From positions 47,991,880 to 48,055,879 of the forward strand of contig CP141132.1 of NCBI GenBank assembly GCA_035236585.1: a stretch of DNA of 64,000 nt, in the 5' to 3' direction. The stretch is from Warburgia ugandensis. Taxonomy: Eukaryota; Streptophyta; Magnoliopsida; Canellales; Canellaceae. The notes beneath the pieces were generated by a model. It saw only the letters and a program-made list of their open reading frames with translations, searched no databases and was not told the origin of the DNA. Both the position numbers and the translations under genes were made by a program. Position 1 is the stretch's first letter; each line of letters starts with the position of its first letter. Below, piece by piece: positions 10,864 to 24,341 of the stretch.

Positions 10864-12318
10864 CAAATCATCATCATCATCATCATCAAGACCTTATCCC
10901 AATTAGGGGTTGGCCACATGAATCTTATTCCTCCATTCCACTCTATTAAATACCATGGCTTCATTAAGCCCCAAAGTTTTTAAGTTTTTCCTCACCACTT
11001 CTATCCACGTTCTTTTAGGCCTTCCCCTTGCCCTTTTAGAACCTTCAACTTGTATTGCCTCACTCCTAACTGGTGCCATTGTTGGTCTCCTTTGAACATG
11101 TCCAAACCATCTAAGTCTAATCTCCCTCATCTTATTACCTGTTGGTGCTATCCCTAAATTTCCTCTACTATTTTCATTTCTAATTCTATCCTTTCTTATC
11201 TTACCACTCATCCATCTCAACATCCTCATTTCTCCAACATTCATCCTATGAGCATGATGTTCCTTAACTGCCCAACACTCTGATCCATAGAGCATGGCCG
11301 GCCTTATAGCCATCCTATAGAATTTTCCCTTTAGTTTGAGTGGCACCCGCCGATCACATAAAACACCCGATGCACATCTCCATTTGTTCCAACCCGCTTG
11401 GATTCTCTAGGTAACCTCCCTCTCAATCTCTCCACTCTCATGGATTAATGATCCTAAGTATCGAAAGTGGTCTCTCAAGGGGACCTCTTGGTTATCAATA
11501 TTGACTGGTGTTCCACTCCTACTCTCCTTGCTAAAATTACATTCCATATATTCTGTCTTAGTTCGACTAATTTTAAATCCTTCCGATTCTAATGCTTCTC
11601 TCCATAACTCTATCTTTATGTTTACACCCTCCCTTGTCTCATCAAGTAGGACTATATCGTCTGCAAATAGCATGCATCAAGGAATATCCTCATGCAGATG
11701 TTTTGTTAACTCATCTATAACTAATGTGAAAAGGTATGGACTCAATGCCGATCCTTGGTGCAATCCGACAGTGACAGGAAAATCACCAGTCATGCTACTA
11801 GTGGTCTTAACATTTGTTACTGCTCCCTCATACATATCTTTAATTATGTCTATATACCCATGAGAAACCCCTTTACCACCCAACACCCTCCATATTAACT
11901 CTCTAGGAACTCTATCATAAGCTTTCTCTAAGTCAATAAAGACCATGTGCATGTCTTTTCTCCTCTCCCTATATTTCTCTACTAATTGTCTTAGTAAGAA
12001 AATAGCTTCCATGGTAGAGCTCCCAGGCATGAAACCAAACTAATTTTCTGATACACTTGTTTCATGTCGTAGCCTCTTCTCAATCACTCTTTTAAAAAGT
12101 TTCATGGTGTGGCTCATAAGTTTGATCCCTCGATAATTAGTGCAGCTTTGAATGTCTCCTTTATTTTTATAGATTGGTACAATAGAGCTTTTCCTCCACT
12201 CATCAGGCATTTTTTTTATATTTTATGATCTTGTAAAACAACTTGGTCAACCAAACTACCCCAATATCTCCCGTATGCTTTCAAACCTCTATTGGTATAC
12301 CATCAGGCCCCATTTACA
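10864..12318 (-). mobile_element. RTE-clade LINE, 5'-truncated
   Basis: A non-LTR retrotransposon inserted in antisense within the gag-like region of copy A. On the minus strand it starts in the RT domain (GPDGIPIEVW at about 12312) and runs through RT motifs FIDLEKAYDRVP, LHQGSALSPYLF and FADDIVLLDE. It ends in the plant-RTE C-terminal region with GRPKRTW near 11010. After the stop it has a (gat)n tail, seen on plus as tcatcatcatca at 10868-10888; such short tandem tails are usual for RTE elements. The endonuclease domain is absent through 5' truncation. Three in-frame stops disrupt it. No target-site duplication could be fixed. Confidence 0.9.
10903..12318 (-). pseudogene. RTE reverse transcriptase remnant
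   Basis: This is the coding part of the LINE, readable in one frame except for stops at 12040-12042 (TAG), 11677-11679 (TGA, directly before the conserved C-MLFADD block) and 11407-11409 (TAG). The FADD catalytic motif is intact at about 11660. The N-terminal endonuclease and the start codon are missing. The product would normally be an ORF2-type protein that nicks DNA and reverse-transcribes its own mRNA at the target. All three stops can be explained by C-to-T or G-to-A changes from Gln or Trp codons, the pattern expected of methylated, silenced DNA. Confidence 0.88.
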
Positions 12319-13080
12319 CACCTATTCTAAACTTCAATATCCCACTCCTTCGCAGCTACCCAACTGCAATTACAATGGATATTATTAGGTGCTTGTGGAT
12401 GCCCCCACTACATTCACATACCTTAGCAATAACTATTACCTTGGGACAAACTACCAAGACTATGATGGATGGGCTAGGAAGCATGAACAACCATGGTCTC
12501 AAGATTATCAATATCAGGAAGAACCATCATGGTCCCACCCTGATCAACCATATCATGAATATTAAGAATACCGGGGACAACCATCATAATTCCAACCTGT
12601 ACAAACCATTCCCATTACCTTGATGACACAACAATATGAGCCATATGAGTATAAAGAATCATTAGAAAAGATCCAACTTAGTGAAGAGACTCAATGATTG
12701 CTCAAGCAGAATTGACTGGAACACAATCAATTTATGGCTAAATTTTATGAAAGTGAAGAGAAAATGAAACCAATAAGGGATAATACTACTAGAAACATTG
12801 AATGAATTATAGGGATATGACTTTTATATGATCATTTTGAGCTATAAGATTTCCAACCATCCTTGGAATCCCTCAAAATAGATCCACTCAAGTCATGTCC
12901 TACTCCTTTTTCAGATTACAATGATGAGACATCTATTGATGAAGAGAATGAAAATTTAGATGTTGAGCCTGTAGTGAATACTTCTCAATGGCAAGACCAA
13001 GTAGAAACCCCTACACTGCTTGAAACTCTATCTGAGCCTTGTAATGTAGAAGAAAAACCCAATGGGGACCTATAAACTTT
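12319..13080 (+). pseudogene. Gag-like region of Athila-like copy A (second part)
   Basis: This continues the gag-like region after the LINE. It aligns with 48020-48736 of copy B: shared cacataccttagcaat, gatgggctagg, and gaagaaccatcatggtcc. Translation in changing frames gives a Tyr/Gln/Trp/Pro-rich repeat-like section followed by an acidic section (open 12863-13075, with a Glu/Asp-rich stretch at residues 22-35). Several stops and frameshifts are present. I find no zinc knuckle, protease or RT motif. It is probably a remnant of a structural protein of a non-autonomous element. Confidence 0.5.
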
Positions 13081-15437
13081 ATTTGATCAAACATTAGATA
13101 ATAATATAAGTTTACCTAAAATCTTACATGTGTCTAAAGAACAATAAGAAGAAGAGTCAATTGATGTTTTAGATAAACATCAACCAACTCTATGATACAC
13201 ATTAGAAACACTCAGGTTTTAAGCCCCACCCTGCCTTCATTGGATTAAGAACAACCTTTTAGGGAAGTGCAGAGTCAACTTATATGCTAGTTTCAGGAAA
13301 ATGTAAGAGAGAAGGAGAAAAAACATATATTGATTGCTATGGGCACTATTATCCCTCAATTTGTTGAAAAAGGGTATCATTCATTTCATTGTGGTCTAAT
13401 AAACTTCATATTGGTCTTTTATGCTATCAAGTTACCACCGCCTTATATTTCAAGGTGGAGCATATTTATTGAATACTGTGAAATTCTAAAAATGGGAGAT
13501 CCTCCACAAAATTTAAAATTGTGGTGGTCGACTATGTCATATTGTTACCACCACAAAAAATGTCTAGGTGGAAGATGTATATTGACTACCATGAAATTTT
13601 GACATGGAGTGAGAAAATCCTCCATTATTAGAGTTAGGATTATGTTAATATTTGGATTTAGAGTAGATTAGTTAGTCTAGTTTGGATGAAGACTTTAAAT
13701 TTTGTGCTCACTAAGAGGCAACACAAGATTTTAGAGTCTCATTGTTCTAATTACCCATTCATCATATAGTGTCCTTTGTTTTCAAAATATTGGGGACAAT
13801 GTTTAGATTAGGTTGCGATGCATATATGAGATTTTTAATTTTTTCTTCTCGTAATTTTTTATTATTATGAGTTTTCAAAGTTTTAAGGTCGAGTTCCTTT
13901 ACAATGATAAGAATTGGATTGTCTGAAGTTTAGTATTTTCATTAATTTAACTTCCTAATAAAAATGCATATGGTTAATTCTGCATCTTATTCATCTCCTA
14001 AAGTGTTTTATGAAAGTTAAATCTTGAAATGTACTTACACACAGTACATAAGTTAGACTAATAGATGTTAATGACATAGAGATCTTAAGGAAAATCAATG
14101 AAGACCTATATAGTCAAGTGAGCATTAGGTACTCATTTTTTTAAGGTTATAAATAATTCCATACTTTCTTTAGCGTACATCAATTTTGAAAGATCGAATA
14201 TCTTTTATTTTGGTCAAAATGCTAAGAATTAAGGACTACTAACTTTTGTTCCTAAATGCTTATTGAATCTGATAGGTTTTAGGAAACCTAAGAAATGATA
14301 TAGGCCATTTTTGTTGTTACCCTAAGATATAAAGCCTACCTAGATACTATACCACTGGTTAAACCCTTTGAGCCTCTTGGTAAACCTTTTATTTTCAAAA
14401 CCTTAATTTACCTTAACCTAAAGTGGCCCTAATAAAAAATAAGAATATCCATTACCTACCTTTCAAAGATAAGTGGAGATGGTAGAAAAAGTAAAAAAAG
14501 GACAAAAAACTAAAGAAGTGAAAAAAAAAAAAAAACCCTTTCCCCCCAAGACAAGACAAGTGTTCCATTTAAGAAATCTAAAGAAAATTTGTACTATCAC
14601 AAAATAACAAAAAATAAAAAAGCAATGAAGAAAAGAGAAAGAAAATACAGGATAGAAATTCACTTCAAGTACAACCACATTAAAAGTTGTTCAAACAAAT
14701 ATCAATTGAAGACCTTAGATTTGAAACTTTGAATCCTTATACCCGTCCTTTCAGAACCCTACCCAAGCCTACCTTTCATCCTATATAAATACCTATTGAT
14801 CTAAGGAGGAACATAGCTTTAATGAGAATATAAATAGGAAGGAATAAAAGGTGAACTATTCTTTATGGTCATGGTAATGTCACCCATTCTTAAGGATCAT
14901 ATTTCTTTGTCTCTTTTATGATTAAAAGAAATTATGTGAACCATTAGATTATTGGACTCTGTCACATAATTAGAGAATTTTATTTGATGCCATTTCTCTG
15001 AGAGCCTTATTTCTAAGAGTATACTAGTGAGAATTTGAGGTCAAGACATCTTTCTTATGGAGCAATAAGCATACCTGTTTAGATGTCTTGACCTATGTAG
15101 TTATACACACATTGCACTCTAAGATGAAACTAGAATAAAATGGCTTTGGTATGTGGATAAATTTTGGACTTTCTCATTCATCTTTATTAAGTTTTTAAAT
15201 ATAGTTGAGTACTAATAGATGAGAACTCTTTGAGATAAATTAAGGGAGTTAGCCTTATTGAATTTTGTGGGTGTATTCACTACAAATCCTCATGAGGCTT
15301 AACACTTCCTCCAAGGGTAACCTAAGGGTTTAAGGTCTTGTTCATAGGTTTTTGTTGGGACTAGCAAATGGAAATCAATTTATTTTGATGATTTTTCATA
15401 GGTTTTTCTTGGGACTAGCAAAATGTTGGTTGAGGGG
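13081..15437 (+). mobile_element. Athila-like copy A, 3' internal region
   Basis: About 2.4 kb with only scattered short open stretches (13330-13602 is the longest) and no RT, RNase H or integrase motif. The motif ggggacaatgttt at 13791-13803 resembles the one that follows the last ORF in Athila/Tat-type elements. A poly-A stretch lies at 14522-14534. The last bases before the LTR, ggttgaggggtga, are weakly purine-rich and may be the polypurine tract. Confidence 0.55.
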
Positions 15438-18252
15438 TGAGATAATTGTTCAATTTTGTCTAAAAAGTGCCCAATTAGAATTTTTGGCTAGAATTTTATA
15501 GAACATGCATTTCTAACCTAATAATTCAAAAATGTGATATTTTATAGGCTTAGAGGCTAATCTAGAGTAAGTATATGAATTATCATATTTTTAGGATTTA
15601 ATTGGGGTTTTTCACCTTTTGTAGGTCTTGGAGAGAGAAATGATCCAAAGGCCGAGATTTATCTAGATGAGAATTGAGCATCAAGATCAAAAGATTGAAT
15701 CAAGGCCTCAATTTCAACATTTCAAAGTAGATCAAGGTCCAATATCATATCAAGCAAGATGATGGATCAATTGAAGCAATTGGCAGAGCTAAGGGTGATT
15801 ACAATGGGCCCATGAAGCAAGTTATACATTTCTGCCACCTTTGCATAGGAGCTATTCAAGCCACCTGAGCCACATAAGCCATGAGAGAAGGTGACAAGCT
15901 AAGGGATTCATGCCAAGCCATTAAAGCCAAGGTTGTGAGTCATGAAGCCAAGCCAAATGAGTCCTCATAGTGGGCCACATAAGCTAATTAAGCAAATGCC
16001 ACATGGAGTCATACAATTGGAGGATAATTCAAGAAATGATCCACTTTCTAAATTTTGATTTTCAAGGTTTAGTTAGAAGGTTTGAGAGAATTATGTAAAA
16101 GGTACGATGATTGTGCATTGGTGGATTCATTAAGAGAGAAACACTGCTTTCCAACTCCATCTCCCACTCTTTTCCATTCACTTGACCTAGAATTACAAGT
16201 TAAAGGAGGGAGACACCTCCTTAGGAGAAATATGCCCCCCTTTCCCAATTAGTGATCAACTAGTTTCCTAAATAGGAAACGTTTAATCAACTTCAATTCA
16301 AATAACTTCAAAGTCCTAGATCTTTTCTCATTTTCCCTAAACCTTATTCCTTTCCTATTCATTGAATTTTCATCAACCAAACATCATAAAATTAGAAGGG
16401 AAAGCGATCCACTTTTTGTTTTAGGAAAAAGACACCTACCACCTTTTCACAATTAGAAACTAGCAAGCCCATGGTTGTCATCTCTCTCTTATGTCATGTT
16501 TATGACATCATCATGCTAATTCATCTTCTACCTAACCTTCCTCATTCAATTCCCTAACCCTAGGGCCACTTTCCTCATGGTTTCACCCCTTTTTAAGTTA
16601 GGAACCCACTCATCTATACATAGCCCATGTTCCATATGAATTTTTCAAGTAGGGGTGGGTAAGACATCTTGAAATCAAGCTCTCCTTTGGTGTTATATAC
16701 TATTGGACTTTGGGATTTATTAGATGATTTTCTTTATTTTCATTCTAGTTATTATCTTGGTTATTTGCTCTCCAAATCAGGTTAGTAGTTTGCTTGCTTT
16801 GGTTTAGTTTTTGTTGCTTTAGTTTTCATTGTTTTGCTTTCTAGATTTATACCTTCTTTCCATCTAAATTCTCCTTCTTTCTTTACCACAATTCCACTTA
16901 TTTTTCTTTGTCATTCCCTTAATATTCAAGTTATCTCATCTCTAGTAGTGAAAGACAAGAGAAGGGCTAGCTTAGAACCTTAATTTTCTCAATTACAATT
17001 CAAGTTTTTCACCTTATTCTCACCTTAGTTTTAGGTTAATTTCCTTCCCTTAGTTCACCCAGTTCACCTTTTTTTCCTCTTGAATTCCTTTTTAGGTTTT
17101 CTTTGCATGTCATCGTACTTAATTTTTTGTGCATTATATTGCATTGTTGGTGTTGTGTAGAGAGGATTTCATACTTAAGAATTATACGCAATTTGTAGCA
17201 ATAAAACATGTATTATGCGTCTAGTTTTTGGTGTAATTTGGAGATTATTCAAAAAAAAATTTTGGAATTATTGTTATGGAATGTATATTTCACCAAAATA
17301 CTTGAGATCTAGGTTTTTTTCTTGCATGAAAGTTATGGTTTCAATAGCTTTCTAATTCTAGATTTATTCACTGTTCTTAAGTACCGAAATATGAAAACTG
17401 GTTTTTCCTTAACTTTGTGCTTTAATTCCAGCAATCAAAGCATATTTTTTTCTTGAATCATTAGGTAACAATTTACATTTAATTTTTTTTTTATTAGATC
17501 CCATAGTTAGCTTGCATAATAACTCACTGTAGGTGCATTAATTTTCAACATCTTTAGGGCTCTAGAATCATGGGCACAGTCCAAAAACCATGCACGTGGT
17601 TCTAAATCCAATTCTCCTTTGAAATTTGACTAATTTATTTGTTAGATATTGTGTTATAGTCATTAATTTGGTTTTTAAATGTTGTTTTAAGTTTAGATTT
17701 TTTTTTTGTTGAGTTTTAGCATTTCTATTTCTATTTCTAGCAAGTTGTAGTATAGGAAAGTTTCCTTAAGTTCAATTTCTAGGTTTGCCTTCTTCTAATT
17801 CTCTATAGTTTCTTTATTTTTTTACCTTTAATTAGTTAAGTTTCCAATTCTAATTGCTTAGTTTAAGTTTTACTAAGTTTCCCTTAATTTTAGTTCTAGA
17901 TTAGGAAAGTTTCAATTTTTAATAATTGTCTTAAGTTGTTTACATTAATTCATGTTGTTTCCTTACTATTGTTTCTCTGTTTGCTTGCATGTTACTTTTG
18001 TAAGTTTCCAATTTCATCATAGTTTTAGTTTTTAATAAGTTTTCTTTATAGTTTTAATTTCTAGTCCTATGCATGCTTCCATTTAGTGATGTGTAATTTC
18101 CTAGTTTAATCACAACTCTCCTTCTTTAGCTAAAGTTAATCAATTTATATAAAATCCAATCCATTGCAAATTTATGAGATTCCTCATGGAATCGACCTCA
18201 TTTTCATGAAAATATTATATTGATTTGTACATTTATTAATAATTTTAAAGCA
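15438..18252 (+). repeat. Athila-like copy A, 3' LTR
   Basis: It begins tgagataattgttcaattt, matching the start of the copy B LTR (30207) and, in antisense, of the fragment ending at 26781. It ends ttttaaagca at about 18252, matching 9484-9495. The length is about 2.8 kb. Internal landmarks shared with copy B include aggatttaattggggttttt near 15593 and a run of ccaagcca/catgagcc-type motifs at 15830-15990. T-rich pyrimidine stretches fill 16740-18100. No coding sequence is visible. Confidence 0.75.
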
Positions 18253-18274
18253 AGATTAGTCAGTAAAAACCTCA

Positions 18275-19049
18275 AAAATTTCCCCATATAGGTAGTGCTT
18301 TAGATTTTCAGATTGAAGACTACTACAACACTCCAAATCATGAGTGGGGTAATTCAAGTCATGTGTCTTCAATTTCTTAGATGCATAGGCTATTACTTTA
18401 CAATGTGACATCAATTAGCACCCAACTCCCTAGCTTGAAGCATCACTATAAACTACAAAACCTCTATTTTTTTTTGGCAGTGTTAAGATGGGTGCATTCT
18501 TCATTCTAGTAGAACTTCTCCTCTTTCATGGTTACCTTAGTCATTAATAGAGTAATACCTGAGAATCCCTTAATGAATCTTCAGTTGTATTTAGTTAAAC
18601 CAAGAAAGATGCTAATCTTTGTCATTGTCTTGGGCCTATACCAATTGGTGATTTCATCCACTTTCTTTAGATCAACTACCACTCCATCTAAAGTGTGCTC
18701 AACATTATTCACAAGATGTTCTTGGTGCTCTTCCATGGATTTAGAATAAATCAAGATTTCTTTGATGAGTTTTATGACAAACTTGTCAAGATATTCCTTG
18801 AAGACTTTGTTCATAAGATCCATGAATGTTGCTAAAGTGTTTGTCAATATGAGTGACATCACAAAAAACTTATAGTGACCATCACAAGTTTAAAATGCCA
18901 TATTTGGAATGTCATCATCCTTGATCCTTAGCTAATGGTGAGTAGAACTCAAATAAATGTTTGAAAAAACCTTACCAAATTAAACTTGATCAAAGTGGTC
19001 ATTGATATGAGGTAAAGGCTACTTGTTATTTATAGTAACCCATTCAACA
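18275..19049 (-). pseudogene. Ty3/gypsy RT-RNase H remnant
   Basis: The minus-strand reading passes in order through RT blocks (QLRIKDDDIP, then a DGHYKFFVM block), FMDLMNKVFKEYLDKF, ILIYSKSMEEHQEHL, an FLGL block, and RNase H traces (YSDAS, VIAYASKKLKTHD, YLYGE near 18285). This corresponds to the middle of a gypsy pol. The catalytic Asp-Asp pair before ILIY is replaced by Lys-Glu (18581-18862 ORF), and frameshifts and stops interrupt it. It is dead. The missing N-terminal RT half does not reappear beyond the T1 LTR at 24923. It probably belongs to a chromovirus-like element older than its neighbours. Confidence 0.85.
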
Positions 19050-19270
19050 TGTGGCACCCTAGTTTTTGAAATACATTTTCGTTATTTATTTTCAAATGGT
19101 GGTTGGCCAATTTTGCAAACATTTTGAAAACTTAAGCAGCAAATTTTTTTTTTTCTTCTTTGAAATTCTTTTCAAAAAACTCAAATTCCACATTTAACTC
19201 ACATAGTCTAGATCAATAGTATGATCTTCGTATTCCCTTGTCGTATCCCTTCAATCCTTCGTTTTTGTAT

Positions 19271-19309
19271 CTGAGATATTGTAAACATTCAAACATTACA
19301 ATATCTCAG
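19271..19309 (-). repeat. Conserved T1 stem-loop, antisense copy
   Basis: The arms ctgagatattgtaa and ttacaatatctcag are separated by about 11 nt. It is the same element as at 8135-8174. Confidence 0.65.
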
Positions 19310-22294
19310 CAAGCTATGCTTGGTAGGGGATTCAAGAACATATAGAATCGTATAATTCAAAAGTATAGTATTCAAGTTCATCCTATTCCATATGAGTAAC
19401 ATCATTCAATTTCCATGAACCATACCAAACATGATCTATCATATAATTTATCATGTATCATCTACTATGCTAACTCCAAACCACTCACCACTATATTGTG
19501 TATGTATATATATATATATGGTCAAAAACCATGAAAAATAGTCAATATCTCAAACATCAATAATCATACTCAGACATGTTGAGTTGATAAGTCATCTAGG
19601 CTTTTGCTGGGAAAATACTACCTTATTAGGGTAGTATCGACATATCACTATGCCATGCATCATAATGTGAAATACTCAAGGACTACCATGTTATAATCTG
19701 AGTCGTACTAGTGGCTTGGATAACTGCCCTGTTCACCATTGATACTGTGATGGAAAATATTGTGTCACTGCTCGTATGGGGAGACAGAACTTTCACAGTG
19801 GGGCCTTACTATAATTGCCCCACCAACTTTTAGCCTCTCTTTGGGAAAGGTATCATAATATCATCAAATTTTGGGAAGCGGGTGGCCAAACCCTCATAAC
19901 TTCCCAAGCATAGCATTCCCAAGCTTATGCCTATTTAAAACAAAACCATAAGCCTCCATGCTTGTATCTAAAATACTTCTTGTGCATCTCAAATGATCTG
20001 TTTGTTTATATTATTATCCTCATATTCAATATCCTCATACTAAGGATATAATCTCATTTCCACATTTAGGGATCCTCATTCACAATGAATGATACCCATG
20101 CTCATATAAGTTTAGGGATTAATCATTTAATGTAAATGATCCCCATTTTCTTTAAATTGGTATACATATACCAAATGTTATTATTTGTAAGGATACTCAT
20201 TTGATACAAATGATATCTAGGTATTTATTATGTATTCTATCTAATTTCAACAGTTATTTCTATCTCATATACATGAATTATTATTCAAATGTAACTAAGC
20301 ATATTATCATCCTTAAGCATTATAATGTCTACGTATAACCACAATTCCATAGACCATAGGTCTTGTATTCTTAAGGTTCCACCTACCTTCATGTGGTGAT
20401 CCATCCTTTCAGATCCTCCATGATTGGCGTATGTAATCTGTAAATACATACAAACTATCATTATTTGTACAATTTATGATAATCTCCTATTTTTATTCCT
20501 TATCTAATCTTATCCTTTGATATAAAGGATCTAGATCTATCTTATGTTCTTATCATTCATACAATCTATCTTCCTTAGATAGTATTTATCCTATTGATCA
20601 ATAGATCTAACGGCTAGAATGATCTTCTAATATTTCAGATCTAAGTATTTTCTATCTCTAAGTCTTTGTGTATCCATCTCTTTGATATTGATCTTTCATA
20701 GATCCTTTGATCAACAATCTATACTTGTTGATAAAGATTAAGGGCCTAGATCTTTTATCATATAGTTCTTCTTTGATCTAAGTTCAGTTATTTGATCATC
20801 CCTAAGGAGGATGATCCTGGTTCTCTTCCTTGAATCATATTTGATCAAGGGTTTGGATTATCTAATCTAATGATCTAGATTTGTCTATAACATACATGGA
20901 TACATAATAAAATACAACATTAGGATTCTTATTGTTCTTGATCATTCAAGATCCTATGGATCTTGTTTGATCGTGATTATCTTACTTACCATTGTTATTG
21001 AGATTAGATATTTTACTAACATTTTATGATCTTATTATTATTATTCAACTAGTTAATGTTTTACTGGTTGAAGATAGCTTATTTCATCCCAAGTCTAGAT
21101 TGCTCCTCTTATTTCCAATTGACTAAGGCTTACTAGTTGAATGGCTGAACACAAAGTGGGTACTTCAATCCTCATGTAAGGAGATGTTTAGACCTCACAA
21201 ACATTAATGGAAGGTAGGGGAAGAGCAAGGCTTTATTAGAAAACCCCCTTAACCACCATGTTCAGCATTCACTAGAGTGACCTTAGCTCAACCTTTCATA
21301 GGGTTCTTATGAGCATTTTAACCCTAAGTACTCTTTGTAATTGATTTTAATTAAGTCTGTGAACATTTAGAATATCATTCATGGGGTTTATTATTCTCCA
21401 AGTTTGGGCCAAGGATTTGATAATCCTTGTATTGTCCTACTAACTATAGCCCTTCCTATCATTAAGTCCATGTCATTCATTCCATGTAAATGTCCTTCAA
21501 CTCTATTTTTCATTTAATTACATTTTTAATGTAGTTTACATAACATAAGCATTAAAGCATAAATAAATAAATAAATAAGTAAATCTAACAATTAAATCTA
21601 CTACGCAATAAAAGACATTTACAAAATCATTCAATAATTCAAATGAAAATTTAACATGCCATAACTGTTCATTATGATCCAATGGTCATATTTGATTTCT
21701 ATTCATTTTTCATCCCATTTAGGGTTTAGATCTTGATCTTTCATTTTTCTTTAGATTTAATATATTTTCCCAATGTGATTTTATCATGAGATCATTGATG
21801 CATCTCATCAAATGATCTGATCCTCCTTGATCCAACCGATCAAGAAGATCTTAAGCCATTTTATCTAATTTAAGGGCATAGATGTTAATCTATCCCAAAT
21901 GATCATCATCAAGCCCATCAATCCATATGATCTTAACTTTATATCATCATCCAAATACATCCACACTAGCCAATCATCCTTGATTAAACTGATCAAGGAG
22001 ATTACCATTCACTTTTATGGGTTTTACTACTTTTAAGGGTCAAGATCTTAAGATTTAGAAAATAAATTACATCCAACCATTTAATTATGGTAATTATACA
22101 TTTATATCATCATATAAACTATTTTAAAAGGTCTGATCATGCTTGATAAATCAGATCCTGAAGATCCATGCTCATTTTTATGATTTTTCTTCTTTTAAGG
22201 CTATATCTCTTAATTAGACACAAATTAGTCACATCTACCATTAATTCCATTTTCTAGAATAATAAGATCATCAGTGGATCAGAATTATAAAGTA

Positions 22295-23990
22295 TGATCA
22301 TTCCAAATTTCATTGATCATAGGAATTAGTAATACTTTTCTTTATTAATAGAATTTTACATGCATCAAAAGATAAATTTTCTGAGTTCAGTACCTTATAC
22401 AAGTAACAAGGAATCTATAGCAACTTTTAGATCTAAAATTGGAGCTAAATTGAGCTCTTAATTGAAGAAACAAGATTTTAGTACAAATATTGGATGGCTG
22501 AGATCATTCCAACAGAAAATGACAAATAGGAGGTTAGCCAGTGCCTGTTACCTGGGATTACCCATCACCAGGGATGGGTGATTGGTGATAGGCGAGACGG
22601 TCCAGATCTGGATCGTCGGATCGCTCATCCCTTGATCTCCCTCATCTTATCAGATCTATGCCCAGGATTTCATCTCCTAGGCTTTCTGAGCCATAGGAAT
22701 CCATCCAATGGCTCAGAAGTTGCATCTGAACCATTCGTGGAAGAGGATCATGACCCTGTTGCTGGATCCATCGTCTCTAACATATTAACGGTCAAGGAGA
22801 TCATCTGGAGGTCAGAAACTACAAGGGAATGTTAGAATGAATGTTATGAAGGGGGGAGAGCACCTACCTGTGTTGGTTGGTGAAGGATTATCACTGGAGA
22901 AGAGGAAGAAAGCCGGAAAACCCTTGTTGCATCAGAATAAATATACAGATGATGATTATTCTAGCATCGTTGCAAGAAATGGAGAGAGACAATGGGGGTT
23001 TTATAAATCTCCACGTGTTGAAGATCTTAAATGGCTCCAGGTCTATTAATGCTAAATATCTTAATTAAATCTAGACCGGTCACTTCCAACCATTGATTTC
23101 ATGTTAATTCATTATTATATATCAACGGATAAGAAATCCAAAGTCTGATCATTCCATATTTGACTGATCATAGGAATTAGTAATACTTTTCCTCATTAAC
23201 AAAATTTTACATGCATTAAAACATTAATTTTTGAGTTCAGTGCCTTCCACAAGTAACAAGGAATCTATATCAACTTTCAAATCTAAAATCGAAGCTAAAA
23301 TGAGCTCTTAATTGAAGAAATAAGATTTTAGTACATAAATAAATGGTCCAATTCAAATCCATAGAATGTGACAAAACAGGGGAAATGACCAACACCTGGG
23401 ATTACCCGTCGATGGGGAGGGGTGACCAATGATAGGTGAGGCGGTCCAAATTTGGACCGTTAGATCACCCATCACTAGATCTCCTCTATCTCTTATCATC
23501 AAAGGCTCAAATTTCATCTTCTGGGTTTCTGGGCCCAGAAATCCATCCAATGGCTCAGAAGTTTCATTTGAGCCATCCAAGATGGGGATCTAAACCTTGT
23601 TATCGAATCCATCGTTCTCGATGGATCAACAACCTGGGAGATCACTTGGAGGCTAGAGAACCTAAGGGAGGTGCTGGAATGGACTTGGAAGGAGGGTTTA
23701 AGCTTACCTGGGCCGGTCTGGTGAAGAAATTTCACCAGAGAAGAGATTTACTGGTGAAAAGAAAACCCTAGACATTGAAAAATATATAGAGATCATTATC
23801 CATGGTGCCGTTGCCAAAGAACGATGGAGACCTTAAGGGTTTTGTAGATCCCGTTCCTCTGAAGAGATCCAACAATGCAAGATCATCTTTTACCAATTTG
23901 ATTGGTAGGAATGTAGTGAAGAACTTTCCAGAGATGGTGATTATTCTGGGTTGTTCTTCATTTTGAAATTACCAACAATCCAAATGGTGG
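22295..23990. repeat. Direct duplication (~855 bp period) inside the T1-type LTR
   Basis: Two copies, about 22295-23140 and 23145-23990, share tgatcataggaattagtaat, caagtaacaaggaatctat, tgggattaccc, and aatccatccaatggctcaga, with roughly 80 % identity by eye. Other T1 LTRs carry a single, more diverged version. This largely explains why this LTR is longer. Confidence 0.75.
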
Positions 23991-24333
23991 ATCATCATGG
24001 GACTTTAGGGTTTTTGTATGTCACCCCAGCCCAAATAGATCCACCAGTAAAGATCATATTTTAATGAGTATAATTGGATGGATAATTCAAATAGGGTTTC
24101 CCAGGCGAAAACCCTAGATCATCAGGGATGGCGTGTCCCTTGACACTCTCGGTGGTAGGCATGAGATTGTCTGCCTAGTGTGTTTGAGGACATGCCCTCA
24201 GGGAATGAAAATGTAAGAGAGAAAGAAAGTGGAAATGCAAGAGAAGGGAAAGGAATTTGGAGCTAGGATTTTAGGGGATTGTACAGGACTTCGTGAGGGG
24301 ATTTTAGGTAAATTTTTGGGGATTTTTATGGGG

Positions 24334-24341
24334 TATTTATA
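24334..24341 (-). promoter_or_regulatory. TATA box of expanded T1-type LTR
   Basis: The minus strand reads tataaata in the context cctataaatacccc, at the same relative place as in the other T1 LTRs. It may drive minus-strand transcription toward 19050. Confidence 0.5.

Noticed and set aside
10868-10888. Trinucleotide microsatellite (tca)n
   Set aside because: Better explained as the tandem tail at the 3' end of the antisense RTE LINE than as an independent microsatellite.
22578-23049. Plus-strand ORFs in the expanded LTR
   Set aside because: They lie in one copy of the internal duplication; the other copy has no matching open frame and there are no recognisable domains.
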